Positions 9,214-20,228 of a stretch of DNA of 64,000 bases are shown here, piece by piece. The stretch is from the NCBI RefSeq assembly GCF_016482685.1, contig NZ_JACYHF010000013.1, forward strand, positions 62,001 through 126,000, in the 5' to 3' direction. Under the pieces are notes generated by a model. It saw only the letters and a list, made by a program, of their open reading frames with translations, did no database searches and was not told where the DNA came from. Positions within the stretch are counted from its first letter, which is position 1. Each line of letters opens with the position of its first letter. This stretch comes from Streptomyces sp. DSM 110735. GTDB lineage: Bacteria > Actinomycetota > Actinomycetes > Streptomycetales > Streptomycetaceae. The position numbers and the translations under genes are program-made.

Positions 9214-9245
9214 CGGGGCGTGGTCCACAGCCGCTCCACGCCCCG
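9214..9245. terminator. GC-rich hairpin between convergent genes
   Basis: The inverted repeat CGGGGCGTGG / CCACGCCCCG has a perfect 10-bp stem and a 12-nt loop. It lies between the 3' ends of the acetyltransferase and the MarR gene, so it can serve both strands. There is no T-run, as is common for Streptomyces terminators. Confidence 0.65.
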
Positions 9246-9260
9246 CGCCGGGGTCCGCCC

Positions 9261-9701
9261 TCAGCCGGTCCCGGTCCCCGACGGACCGGCGTTGTACCGC
9301 TCCAGATAGGCGGCGAAGCGGACCAGGTCCTCCTCCGGCCAGTCCGCGAGCCGTTCCCGGAAGGCGGCCCGGCGGCTGCTGGTGACCTCGGCCAGGATCT
9401 CCCGGCCCGCGTCGGTCAGACGCAGCACCTGCACCCGGTGGTCCTCGGGATCGTGCCGCCGCTCGATCAGCCCGTCCCGCTCCAGCGCCGCCACCTGGCG
9501 GCTCACCGTCGACTTGTCCAGCGCGTAGTGCGCCGCCAGGTCGGTCGCCCGGCAGTCGTCGCGCTCCTCCAGATGCCCGAGCAGGGTGTACGACACGAGC
9601 GAGAGCTGGGGGTGCATCCGGCCCGCCGAAGCCCGGGCGCGACGGGCGAACGCCGTCATCTCGCGATGGATCGTCTCCACCGCAGTCTCCGCCGCCGTCA
9701 T
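9261..9701 (-). CDS. MarR-family transcriptional regulator
   Basis: The 146-residue protein has a MarR winged helix: CRATDLAAHYALDKSTVSRQ, then the wing DPEDHRVQVLRLTDAGR. The ATG at 9701 is preceded by GGAGGTG; the longer ORF to 9878 crosses the operator region and is rejected. It is divergent from the membrane protein gene at 9799, with two TTGTATA-type half-site pairs between them. It most likely represses both genes, as MarR proteins do for neighbouring export or membrane genes. Confidence 0.9.
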   Translation of the reverse strand: MTAAETAVETIHREMTAFARRARASAGRMHPQLSLVSYTLLGHLEERDDCRATDLAAHYALDKSTVSRQVAALERDGLIERRHDPEDHRVQVLRLTDAGREILAEVTSSRRAAFRERLADWPEEDLVRFAAYLERYNAGPSGTGTG

Positions 9702-9740
9702 GGGCGTCCACCTCCGCCGAATGCCTTCCACGCCATCTCG

Positions 9741-9779
9741 TTGTATAGTACAACTTGAATCGAAGGTTGTATAAGCCAA
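9741..9779. promoter_or_regulatory. Paired MarR operators
   Basis: TTGTATAGTACAA (9741-9753) is a perfect inverted repeat with 5-bp arms TTGTA/TACAA. A second TTGTATA at 9767-9773, continuing TTGTATAAGCCAA, lies exactly 26 bp downstream on the same strand. These AT-rich sites stand out in this GC-rich intergenic region and fit the size and style of MarR-family operators. Confidence 0.75.
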
Positions 9780-9798
9780 CTGTCGGAGGTCCTGCCCG

Positions 9799-10887
9799 AT
9801 GAAGTCCCCGGTGATGTCACCGGCCCTGCGCCATGTGCTCACGCATCTGCTCACCCCGCTGCTGATGTGCATAGGCATGGGGCTGGCCTACATGGGTGCG
9901 TTCGTCACCCCGGAGCCGCACCACATGCCGGTCGCCGTGGTCGGGACGGGTCCGCGCACCGCTGTGTTCGCTCAGACGGTCAAGGACACCGCGGGGGACA
10001 AGCTCGACGTGCGCACGGTTCCCGACCGTGCCGCCGCCGTCTCCCTGCTGAAGTCCCGGCATGTCACCGGCGCCTATGTGCCCAGCGCACATACTCCCGA
10101 GCTGCTGGTGGCGAGCGCCGCCTCCGACATGGGTGCCACCGCTGTGGAAAAGGTCTTCACGCCGGTCGCCGCCCACGAGGGTGCCCCGCTGAAGGTCACC
10201 GACGTGGCCCCGCCCGTTAAGGACGACCCCACAGGACAGGGTCTGTTCTTCCTGCTGATCGCGGTCAGCATCGGCTCCTACGCCTCGGTCGCCGCGATCG
10301 GCGCCGCCGGTGCCGCGCTGCCGATGCGTATCCGCGCGCTGCTCGCGGTCGGGGTGTCCGCCGTGGTCGCCGGGATCGGCGCCCTGCTCGCCGGACCGGT
10401 CTTCCACCTCGCCCACCACGCGCTCGGCGCGGTGTGGGGCATGGCGTGGCTCTACTCGGCGGGCATCCTGCTCATCGGCGTCGGTCTGCACACCTTCCTC
10501 AAGCGCTGGACCACGCTGACCATGATGGTGCTGTTCGTGATGCTGAACTTCACCAGCTCCGGCGGTCTCTTCCGGCCCGAGCTGCAGAACGGCTTCTTCG
10601 GCTCCCTGCACGCCTTCTGGAACGGCGCCGGGTTCGTCGAGGGCGTCCGCTCGCTGCTCTACTTCGGCGACGACGGCATCGGCAGGAACGTGTGGACCCT
10701 CGCGGCGTGGCTCGCCGTCGGCCTCGTCGTCACCGGCATCGCCGCCGCCTGGGAACGCTCCCGCGTCGCCCTGACCCCGGCCGCCGAGCCCCGCACCGCC
10801 TCCGCCGCCGAGAAGACCGACCGGGAGGCAGCGCGGGTGGCAGAGCAGGACGCCGAGGAAGAGACCGAGGAGACGGTGGCCGTCTGA
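9799..10887 (+). CDS. ABC-2/YhgE-like membrane protein without ATPase partner
   Basis: The 362-residue product has one N-terminal membrane helix, an extracytoplasmic domain of about 130 residues (VAVVGTGPRTAVFAQTVKD through KVTDVAPPVKDD), then five further helices with the ELQNGFFGSLHAFWNGAGF block, and an acidic charged tail. This is the half-size YhgE/Pip or ABC-2 permease-like layout. No ATPase is encoded nearby. A clear paralogue lies at 37352-38446 next to the cytochrome bd genes. Expression is probably controlled by the divergent MarR protein through the paired operators. It may act in efflux or envelope stress, but that is inference. Confidence 0.8.
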   Translation: MKSPVMSPALRHVLTHLLTPLLMCIGMGLAYMGAFVTPEPHHMPVAVVGTGPRTAVFAQTVKDTAGDKLDVRTVPDRAAAVSLLKSRHVTGAYVPSAHTPELLVASAASDMGATAVEKVFTPVAAHEGAPLKVTDVAPPVKDDPTGQGLFFLLIAVSIGSYASVAAIGAAGAALPMRIRALLAVGVSAVVAGIGALLAGPVFHLAHHALGAVWGMAWLYSAGILLIGVGLHTFLKRWTTLTMMVLFVMLNFTSSGGLFRPELQNGFFGSLHAFWNGAGFVEGVRSLLYFGDDGIGRNVWTLAAWLAVGLVVTGIAAAWERSRVALTPAAEPRTASAAEKTDREAARVAEQDAEEETEETVAV

Positions 10888-10889
10888 GC

Positions 10890-10953
10890 CACCCCCACCC
10901 CCACCCCCACCCCGCCCCGAGCACCCCAACTCCCGGGAGCACCCCAACTCCCG
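10890..10953. repeat. Short tandem repeats after the membrane protein gene
   Basis: Several ACCCCC units are followed by an 18-bp tandem pair: GAGCACCCCAACTCCCG occurs at 10919-10935 and again at 10937-10953. They lie in the 81-bp gap between convergent genes. The role is unknown; replication slippage is the simplest origin. Confidence 0.8.
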
Positions 10954-10968
10954 TCTCCCGCACCCCCC

Positions 10969-13047
10969 TTACGGCAGCTCCGCCGCCCGGGCGATCAGCA
11001 CCGCCACGTCGTCGTGGTTCTCGGCGTCGTACAGCCGGTCCAGGAGGAGGTCGCAGATCTCCTCCAGCGGCCGGGGCCGGGTGTCGAGCACGGAAAGCAG
11101 CAGGTCGAGCCGCTCGTCCAGGGAGTGGGAGCGGGTCTCCACCAGACCGTCGGTGTAGAGGACCAGCTCGTCCCCGGGCTCGAAGGGCACCGTGACGGCG
11201 GAGAAGCTCACGTCACCGACCCCGAGCGGCACCCCCGTGGGCAGACTGAGCAGTTCCGGCGGTCGCCCGGGCCGTACCCGCACCGGCGGCAGATGACCGG
11301 CGGAGGCGATCCGGCACTGGCGCAGCTTCGGGTCGTAGACGGCGTACACACACGTGGCGATGGAGTCGTCCAGCGCCGAGGTGGCCTTGTCGAGGCGCTC
11401 CAGCAGAGCCGCCGGGTCCAGGTCCAGCGAGGCGAGTGTGATCGTGGCGGTGCGCAGCAGACCCATGGTGGCTGCGGCGTTGATGCCGCTGCCCATGACG
11501 TCCCCGACGACCAGCGCGGTCTTGCCGCCCGCCACCGGGATGACGTCGAACCAGTCGCCGCCGACCTCCCCGGCCGCGCCCGCGGGCTGGTAGCGCGAGG
11601 CCACCTCCAGACCGGTCGTCTCCGGCGGGCTGCTCGGCAGCAGGCTGCGCTGGAGGGCGAGCGCGGTGTTGCGGGCGTTCTGGTACCAGCGGGCGTTGTC
11701 GATCTGCACGGCGGCGCGCGCCGCCAGCTCCCGGGCGAGCAGCACGTCGTCCTCGTCGAACGGCACCGGATTGCTGGTGCGCTTCAGGTCCAGGGCGCCC
11801 AGCACCTCGCCCCGGGCGATCAGCGGCACCGCGAGATAGGAGTGCAGCCCCGCCCGCTTCAGCATCTCCGCCGCTTCCGCCGAACGGGCGATGCGCGGCA
11901 GATCCTCCTCGGTCACGGCCCGCACCAGGACCACCTCCCCGGTGCGGACGCACTCGGTGACCAGACGGTCCGGCGCGTACCGGGCGATCCCGCCGGGCGT
12001 ATCGGCGGCCCGCACCGCGTCGCCGCCGTCCTCCGGGCGCACCGCGAGGGCGCGGATCACGGCCGTCTGGGTGGGGGTCAGCGTGCTGCGCCGCCCGTCG
12101 AGCACCGCGTCCAGCAGGTCGACGGCGGCCACATCCGCCAGCACCGGCACCGCCACCTCCGCCAGCTCGCACGCCGTGCGCTCCAGCTCCAGCGTCGTAC
12201 CGACCCGGGAGGTCGCGTCCGCGATCACCGCGAGCCTGCGCCGCGCCGCCTCCACCTGCACGAACGCACGATGCTGCTCGGTGATGTCGTCCAGGGAGAG
12301 GGCGACGCCGAGCACGTTGCCGCTGGAGTCCTCCAGGCGGTACAGCGACAGGGCCCAGGTGTGATCCGCGTCCGGATCGGCGGGGGTACGGCCGACGACG
12401 CTGCGGTCGATCACCGGCTCGCCCGTACCGAGCACCCCGCGCGCCGTCTCCTCCACGGTCTCGGCGTCAAGGAGCGGCAGCACCTCGCGCGGCGTACGTC
12501 CCTTGTGGCGCCCGGCGGAAAGACCGCTGAGCCGTTCCATCGCCGGGTTGACCGACACGAACCGCAGCCCCGTGTCCAGCACGGCGAGCCCGATCGGCGA
12601 CTGGTGCACCATCCGCTCGGAGAGCGCCACGTCCTGTTCCAGGCGCCGTACGGTCGACTGATCGGCGGCCAGCCCGAGCGCGTACACCTCGCCCCGGTCG
12701 TTGAGCAGCCGCATGTTCCGGAACTCCACCAGGCGCGTGCTGCCGTCCTTGTGGCGGACCGGGAAACCGCCCGCCCAGCTCTGCCCGGTGCTCATCACGG
12801 TGGCGAACAGCTCTTTGACCAGCTCCAGGTGGCGCTCGTGCACCATCAGGCGCGCCGCGTACTGGCCCAGCGCCTCGCGCGCCGTGTAGCCGAACAGCTC
12901 CTCCGCCTGCGGGCTCCACAGCACGATCCGCCCGGTGGGGTCGAGGACCACCGATGCCACGCCGAGCACGTCGAGGAGCCCGCCGGGGCGCTCCGGACCC
13001 CGTTCGGGCTCGCCGCCGTCCCGCGCGCCGGTCCCGGCCGTACTCAT
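10969..13047 (-). CDS. PAS-PAS-GAF-SpoIIE (PP2C) serine phosphatase
   Basis: The 692-residue protein has two PAS domains (about 25-135 with VVLDPTGRIVLWSPQAEELF, and about 145-265 with AVLDTGLRFVSVNPAMERL), a GAF domain (about 285-450) and a C-terminal PP2C-type SpoIIE phosphatase. The metal-binding aspartates are in EVGGDWFDVIPV, VVGDVMGSGINAA and the terminal ENHDDVAVL. Such proteins dephosphorylate anti-sigma-factor antagonists and so tune alternative sigma factors in response to signals sensed by PAS/GAF. No C-terminal HATPase (RsbW-like) domain is present, so the kinase must be elsewhere. The ATG at 13047 is chosen because the PAS sequence begins soon after it. Confidence 0.9.
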   Translation of the reverse strand: MSTAGTGARDGGEPERGPERPGGLLDVLGVASVVLDPTGRIVLWSPQAEELFGYTAREALGQYAARLMVHERHLELVKELFATVMSTGQSWAGGFPVRHKDGSTRLVEFRNMRLLNDRGEVYALGLAADQSTVRRLEQDVALSERMVHQSPIGLAVLDTGLRFVSVNPAMERLSGLSAGRHKGRTPREVLPLLDAETVEETARGVLGTGEPVIDRSVVGRTPADPDADHTWALSLYRLEDSSGNVLGVALSLDDITEQHRAFVQVEAARRRLAVIADATSRVGTTLELERTACELAEVAVPVLADVAAVDLLDAVLDGRRSTLTPTQTAVIRALAVRPEDGGDAVRAADTPGGIARYAPDRLVTECVRTGEVVLVRAVTEEDLPRIARSAEAAEMLKRAGLHSYLAVPLIARGEVLGALDLKRTSNPVPFDEDDVLLARELAARAAVQIDNARWYQNARNTALALQRSLLPSSPPETTGLEVASRYQPAGAAGEVGGDWFDVIPVAGGKTALVVGDVMGSGINAAATMGLLRTATITLASLDLDPAALLERLDKATSALDDSIATCVYAVYDPKLRQCRIASAGHLPPVRVRPGRPPELLSLPTGVPLGVGDVSFSAVTVPFEPGDELVLYTDGLVETRSHSLDERLDLLLSVLDTRPRPLEEICDLLLDRLYDAENHDDVAVLIARAAELP

Positions 13048-13356
13048 CCCACGCACCGCCTCCGCCCGTCCGCCCGGCACGCCGTCACCGGGGCCGGCTC
13101 CCGTCGCTCCACCGTGCACATCGACTCTCCGCCGCCGTGGCCGTCTGACTCCACCATCCCTCAACACGCGGCCGCGCGAACGTCGGCGCCGCCGCGTGCG
13201 GGGACACGCGGGACCGCGATCGTCTCCCGTGGCGACGGATGTCACACCCCGTTGTGCACACCACGTTCCCGGATTGGTATGTACATGCCCGTGCGGCCGG
13301 GCCAGACTGTCCGCCGACCGAATGTCCCACCCCCCTTTTTTTCAAGGAGTAGGCCC
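13048..13356. other. Divergent promoter region
   Basis: This 309-bp stretch separates the phosphatase gene from the secreted-protein gene. It contains an ATGTACAT palindrome (13279-13286) and a run of C then T just before the ribosome site of the downstream gene. No small gene is supported. Confidence 0.5.
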
Positions 13357-14235
13357 ATGCCCGCGCCTGCCCGGCTGCGCTGTCAAGCGTTAGTCACCGG
13401 CCTCGTCACCCTGGCCACCGCCGCCGTCATGTCCCTCGGCGCCACCCCCGCCTCGGCGGCGGACACCTGGACCGAGACCGGCTCCGACCGCGCCGACCCG
13501 CTGACCGAGAGCCAGGGTCTGACCTCCGTCGAGGTCCCCGCGAACAGCCCCAACCGCTACACCGGCATCGGCACCATCCCGCTGGGTCTGTCCACCCGGG
13601 GCTGGAACCACGTCGGCGACCCGGACGCCTCGTACAACGGCTACTACATCGAGCCCTACCAGCGGGACTCCGGCAACTCCAAGATGTACCGGGTCCAGGC
13701 ACCCGGCGGCGCCTGGTCGGAGTACGTCCACACGCTGGCTCCCGGCGAGGCGATCAACAACTCCTGGGACGCCATCTCGCCCGACGGCCAGTGGATGCTC
13801 TCGGGGGAGTGGGGCACGATGAACCGCCTCCTGGTCTTCCCCACCCCCGGCATCAACGCCTCCACCTCGCCCTCGGCGGACCTGCCGCTCGCCTCCACGG
13901 TCCAGTTGGACCACCCGGTGCGCGACGTGCAGGGCTGCGACTTCTCCGGCCCGACCACGCTGCTGTGCTCCTCCGACGACCCGGAGGGTTCGCTGTTCGG
14001 CATGACCAAGCCGCTGCTCCAGATCGACCTCTCGGCGCAGCCCGGCGGCAACGGCAACGTCTCCGGGCACGTCACGGCGCTGCGCCAGTTGCCCCTGCGC
14101 AGCTCCTGCTCCGGGAACTTCGAGGCGGAGGGCATCGACTACGACCGCCGCACCGGCACCCTGCGGGTGATCGTGGTGTCGCCCGGGTTCTGCGTGCTGA
14201 CGGACAGCAAGACGTACAAGTTCACGCGCGGCTGA
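13357..14235 (+). CDS. Secreted protein of unknown function
   Basis: The 292-residue product has a signal peptide (residues 1-32, ending TPASAA) and a mature domain with repeated Trp/Tyr/Gly-rich segments, such as GYYIEPYQRDSGNSKMYRV and AISPDGQWMLSGEWG. The latter look like blades of a beta-propeller. Four cysteines (GCDF, LLCSS, SCSGN, GFCVL) suit an extracellular protein. The ATG follows an AAGGAG site. A very strong terminator lies just beyond the stop, so it is monocistronic. I cannot assign a reaction. Confidence 0.8.
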   Translation: MPAPARLRCQALVTGLVTLATAAVMSLGATPASAADTWTETGSDRADPLTESQGLTSVEVPANSPNRYTGIGTIPLGLSTRGWNHVGDPDASYNGYYIEPYQRDSGNSKMYRVQAPGGAWSEYVHTLAPGEAINNSWDAISPDGQWMLSGEWGTMNRLLVFPTPGINASTSPSADLPLASTVQLDHPVRDVQGCDFSGPTTLLCSSDDPEGSLFGMTKPLLQIDLSAQPGGNGNVSGHVTALRQLPLRSSCSGNFEAEGIDYDRRTGTLRVIVVSPGFCVLTDSKTYKFTRG

Positions 14236-14244
14236 CAGCCGTAC

Positions 14245-14296
14245 GGGGCGCCACGGCCTCCTCTTGACGAGGTCGGCCGTGGCGCCCCCTTTTTTT
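14245..14296 (+). terminator. Rho-independent terminator
   Basis: A perfect 14-bp stem (GGGGCGCCACGGCC / GGCCGTGGCGCCCC), 16-nt loop and run of seven T follow the secreted-protein gene directly. This is the most canonical terminator in the window. Confidence 0.92.
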
Positions 14297-14373
14297 GTCG
14301 CTCCGCTCCTCGTGCGTGGCGAGCGTCCCTCGGGGTACCCGTCCGGGCGGCACGGCCAGGGAAAGGAGCGGTC

Positions 14374-14745
14374 ATGAGCAATCCGGAGCCGTCGCACCCG
14401 GAAAGCGTCTCGGTGGAGATCAGCGGATGCTCCAAGGAGGACGCCCGAGTGGTCTTCGACGTACTGAGCGCCTGCTTCGCCTCCGACCGGGACACGGACG
14501 AGGTCCCGCAGCAACTCCACGAGACCCGTCCGATGGTGTGGCTCGGCACCTATGTCGTCACCGAGGCCCGCGAGGGCTGTGAGCCCGCCCGGCTCGAGTC
14601 GTCCGTCCTCGCGGACGTACAGGGCGGCTACTGGGCGGTGGACCGGTTCCGCCACACCCTCGACGACATCTTCACCGTCGAGGAGACCGGCACCGCCTCC
14701 GGCGACCAGGAACGCGAACTCCACTTGCGCCTGGAAAGCCGCTGA
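14374..14745 (+). CDS. Conserved small protein, function unknown
   Basis: The 123-residue acidic protein starts at an ATG behind GGAAAGGAGCGG. It is soluble, without signal peptide or membrane segment, and contains the segments SVEISGCSKEDARVVFDVL and DRFRHTLDDIFTV. I do not recognise the family. Codon use matches its neighbours, so I take it as a real gene. It lies alone between a terminator and the convergent tautomerase gene. Confidence 0.7.
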   Translation: MSNPEPSHPESVSVEISGCSKEDARVVFDVLSACFASDRDTDEVPQQLHETRPMVWLGTYVVTEAREGCEPARLESSVLADVQGGYWAVDRFRHTLDDIFTVEETGTASGDQERELHLRLESR

Positions 14746-14779
14746 CGCGGACCGAGGTCCCCCGTACGCCCCGGCCGGT

Positions 14780-17340
<2,561 letters not shown>

Positions 17341-17365
17341 CGACCGTCTCCCTAGGATGAGCCCC

Positions 17366-17965
17366 ATGTCACTCCCGCACGCCATCCTCACCGCCCTGCT
17401 GGAGAAGCCGTCGTCCGGTCTCGAACTGACCCGCCGCTTCGACAAGTCGATCGGCTACTTCTGGTCCGCGACGCATCAGCAGATCTACCGTGAGCTGGGG
17501 AAACTGGAGGCCGAGGGGTTCATCCGCGAGCTGCCCGCCGCGCAGCCGGCCCGGGGCCAGAAGAAGAGCTACGAGGTCCTGCCCGCGGGCCGCGCGGAAC
17601 TCGCCCGCTGGACCGCCGCCGCCCAGGACCCGAGGCCCCTGCGGGACACCCTGCTGCTGCGGCTCCGGGCGGCGGCGGTCGTCGGCACGGCGGGTCTCGA
17701 AACCGACCTGCACCGCCATCTGGAGCTGCACCGACGGCAGTTGGCGGAGTACGAGGAGATCGAACGGCGCGATTTCCCGCCGGACCGGGACACCCCCGAG
17801 GACCGGCTCCGGCATCTGGTGCTGCGCGCGGGGATCGACCTGGAGACTTTCTGGACGGGGTGGCTCGCGGGGGCGCTGGAGGAGGTGGCCGCGCTGTCTG
17901 GAGGGGCTTCGGCGGACGCGGCGGACGCGGTGGACACGGCGGACACGGCGGCTTCGGCGGACTGA
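17366..17965 (+). CDS. PadR-family transcriptional regulator
   Basis: The 199-residue protein has the PadR N-terminal winged helix (HAILTALLEKPSSGLELTRR, then IYRELGKLEAEGFI) and a C-terminal coiled helix domain for dimerisation. The tail is repetitive Ala/Asp (ADAADAVDTADTA), encoded by near-tandem GCGGAC units. Start choice is between ATG 17357 and ATG 17366; the second has the better-spaced AGGA. It is co-directional with and 25 bp behind the flavin oxidoreductase gene, and probably controls that gene and the tautomerase through the palindrome at 15250. Confidence 0.88.
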   Translation: MSLPHAILTALLEKPSSGLELTRRFDKSIGYFWSATHQQIYRELGKLEAEGFIRELPAAQPARGQKKSYEVLPAGRAELARWTAAAQDPRPLRDTLLLRLRAAAVVGTAGLETDLHRHLELHRRQLAEYEEIERRDFPPDRDTPEDRLRHLVLRAGIDLETFWTGWLAGALEEVAALSGGASADAADAVDTADTAASAD

Positions 17966-18013
17966 GGGCGCCGTGTCCGGGCCAGTCCCGGGCCGCTTCC
18001 GAGTCGCTCGCGC

Positions 18014-18694
18014 TCAGTATCGCCGACGCGCCTTCGGGCGGCGCAGGAACCAGGCCGTCGCGATGACCGCCGAGCCCACGAGACCCGAGCCGATGCCGAG
18101 GGTGACCGGGCCGTAGTCGCTCACGGCGCCGCCGAGTCCGCCCGCCACTCCACGGGAGGGCGTGACCGCCGTGCGGGAGGGGGTTGCCGTACCGCGAGAG
18201 GGAGTTGGCGTGATGCGGGAGGACGCCGCCGCGCTGCGGGAGGGGGTGGCCGTACCGCGCGAAGGTGAAGGCGCCGCCGCGCTGCGGGAGGGTGTCGCGG
18301 TGGGCCGGGAGGTCGAGGAGGTCGTCGGCGCGGAGGCTGTCCCCACCGTGATGGACCTGGTGCCCGCGCTGACGCCGTTGGCGCAGATCACCATCACCGT
18401 GTACGTCCCCGGGCCCACCCCCGACCAGGCCGCGGACTGGCTGCCCGCCGTACCCGACAGCGCCGACCGCACCCCCTGCTCGAAGCTCGACTGACCTCCG
18501 ACGAGCAGCGAGGCGTTGCCCCAACTCCCGTTGGTCTGGGCGGAACACGCGCTGGTGACCACCGAGACTATGGACCCGTTGGCGCTCACCGAGATACCGG
18601 AGACGGCGGCGGACGGACCGGCACACAGGACCGGCAGCGCGGCGGCGCCCGCCAGGGACAGACCGGTGCGGAACAGGGGTCGCGGATTGCGCAT
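18014..18694 (-). CDS. Secreted, membrane-anchored Ser/Thr/Pro-repeat protein
   Basis: The 226-residue product has a signal peptide (ending near AGPSAA) and a globular part of about 90 residues with two cysteines (TSACSAQ, VICANG). A stalk follows, built of repeats of TPSRGTATPSRSAA type (about residues 130-180), then a C-terminal helix followed by RRPKARRRY. It should sit on the outer face of the membrane with the stalk crossing the wall; no LAXTG sortase motif is present. The ATG at 18694 has a GGAGG site. Function is unknown. Confidence 0.78.
   Translation of the reverse strand: MRNPRPLFRTGLSLAGAAALPVLCAGPSAAVSGISVSANGSIVSVVTSACSAQTNGSWGNASLLVGGQSSFEQGVRSALSGTAGSQSAAWSGVGPGTYTVMVICANGVSAGTRSITVGTASAPTTSSTSRPTATPSRSAAAPSPSRGTATPSRSAAASSRITPTPSRGTATPSRTAVTPSRGVAGGLGGAVSDYGPVTLGIGSGLVGSAVIATAWFLRRPKARRRY
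18151..18310. repeat. Coding tandem repeats of the stalk region
   Basis: Imperfect repeats encode the Pro-Ser-Arg-containing stalk: units around CCGCGAGAGGGAGTTG and GCGCTGCGGGAGGGGGT recur every 40-60 bp. They suggest slippage-driven length variation of the stalk. Confidence 0.65.
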
Positions 18695-18877
18695 GACTGG
18701 CCTCCGGCGGCGGGTTCGGCGGTACGTCCCGTGCGCCGCCGAGATCGCGAAACGTCCGTGCTGCCTCAACGGCAGCAAACGCGCCCCCGGACCGCGCCGC
18801 ACCCGTAGCGCGCCCGCACAGGTGACGGACTGGGCCGTCCGGTGCGGGAGTTCCGCGCCCGCGCTCCCTCGTGGAGG

Positions 18878-19858
18878 TCAGCCCTGCGCGCCGGTCGTCA
18901 CCGTCCACTCCGCCGACAGTCCGCCCCAGGTGCCGTCCGGCAGCCGCGCCCGCAGCCGTACCCGGTGCTCGGTCCCCGCCTCCCGCCCGGCGTAGAAGCT
19001 GTAGCGCGCCCGGCCGCGCGGCGGCTCGCCGCCCCACACGAGCGAGGTGGCCGTCTTCCCGTCCAACTGGATGTCGTACTCGGTGATCACCCCGTCGACG
19101 CGCGGCGGGTCCCAGGCCAGGTCGATGTAGTACGCGCCGCCGGACCGGTGTGTCGTGGCGGTGAAGTCCGTCGGCGCGGTGCCCCGGCCGTCGTCGGTGC
19201 CCGGGGTGGTCAGCCGGACCGGGGTGCTCGCCGGTGAGAGGTTGCCCGCCGTGTCCCGGGCCCGGACGGTGAACGTGTACCGGGTGCCCGGCCGCAGACC
19301 CGTCACCACGGCCGTGGTCCGCTCCCCGTCCACCGTGTGGATCTCGGTGCCGCCCTGGAGGACGGCGTACGACCGCACACCCCGCTCGTCCCGCGCGGCC
19401 GACCAGGACAGCCGGACCGCCTTGCTGCCGACCGGTTCCCCTGCCATGTGCCCCGGCCGGGTCGGCGCCGAGTCGTCGGCGGCCACCTCGACCGGCGTCC
19501 GCGCCCGGACCCGGCGGCTCGGCGGGCCCACCCGGCCGTCGGCGTCCCGCGCCCGCACGGTGAAGACATACATGGTCGACGGCTTGAGTCTGGGGACATC
19601 CACCATGTGCTGCGAGCCCGGCACTTCCGCGACTTTCGTGGTGCCGCGATACACCTCGTAGGTGTGCGCACCGGTCCGCTCCGCGAAGGCGTTCCACATG
19701 ACGTGCACGCTGGTGGCGCTCCCCGCCATGGCCGTGACGCCCGTCGGAGCACCCGGTGCCCGGCCGTCGTCGCCGTCACCGCCGTCCGCTCCGCCGCAGG
19801 ACGCGACCAGCAGCAGCGCCGTACAGACCACCAGTAAGCGGAGCGGAACACAGCGCAC
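18878..19858 (-). CDS. Lipoprotein with three fibronectin type III domains
   Basis: The 326-residue product has a lipobox, LVAS-Cys21, so it should be lipidated and held on the outer face of the membrane. Three FN3 domains follow (about 35-122, 130-220 and 228-326), each with the late-strand pattern MYVFTVRARD or RYTFTVRARD. FN3 modules on Streptomyces exoproteins space or attach catalytic domains to polysaccharides, but this protein has no catalytic domain. It is divergent from the secreted GH75 enzyme, so both may act on the same surface or substrate. Confidence 0.88.
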   Translation of the reverse strand: MRCVPLRLLVVCTALLLVASCGGADGGDGDDGRAPGAPTGVTAMAGSATSVHVMWNAFAERTGAHTYEVYRGTTKVAEVPGSQHMVDVPRLKPSTMYVFTVRARDADGRVGPPSRRVRARTPVEVAADDSAPTRPGHMAGEPVGSKAVRLSWSAARDERGVRSYAVLQGGTEIHTVDGERTTAVVTGLRPGTRYTFTVRARDTAGNLSPASTPVRLTTPGTDDGRGTAPTDFTATTHRSGGAYYIDLAWDPPRVDGVITEYDIQLDGKTATSLVWGGEPPRGRARYSFYAGREAGTEHRVRLRARLPDGTWGGLSAEWTVTTGAQG

Positions 19859-20228
19859 GGTGCTGCCTCCCGGGGGACGGCGTCACGGCAAAGGTCCGGA
19901 CCAATATGCCGGGCGGGACCGGTCACGGCAAGGGGGCGCGGTGGTGAGTTATGTGGGGGAGTTACGTATGCTGAGAGCACCCTGTGGCTGAACTCCACCG
20001 GAAACGGCAGGAGTTCAGTGGGACGCGGACACGCTGTCGTCGCCTGAGCCGCGCCGTCGCGGGTGGCCGGGGCGAGCCGCCGCAGGCTCGGACCCCGGCC
20101 CCCGCCGGTTTCTCGTCGAGTGTCAGGACGCTGCTCCATCCGGCCCCAACCGGGTGGACGAGCACGTTGCCGCGCACCCCGATTGTGCAAGGTGGGCCGG
20201 AAATGTCCCCCACGAAAGGGTCCACAGA
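19859..20228. promoter_or_regulatory. Divergent promoter region with inverted repeat
   Basis: The 370-bp gap between the FN3 lipoprotein and GH75 genes contains a perfect 9-bp inverted repeat, CTGAACTCC (19988-19996) and GGAGTTCAG (20010-20018), with a 13-nt loop. It may be an operator for one or both genes. No additional gene is supported. Confidence 0.5.

Noticed and set aside
10890-10916. ACCCCC repeats as a G-quadruplex or attachment site
   Set aside because: The run is short, lies after a gene end, and has no partner copy in the window.
11014-14235. 1073-codon ORF antisense to the phosphatase gene
   Set aside because: Only its last 292 codons (from 13357) form a real protein. The rest mirrors the phosphatase frame, as is usual in GC-rich DNA.
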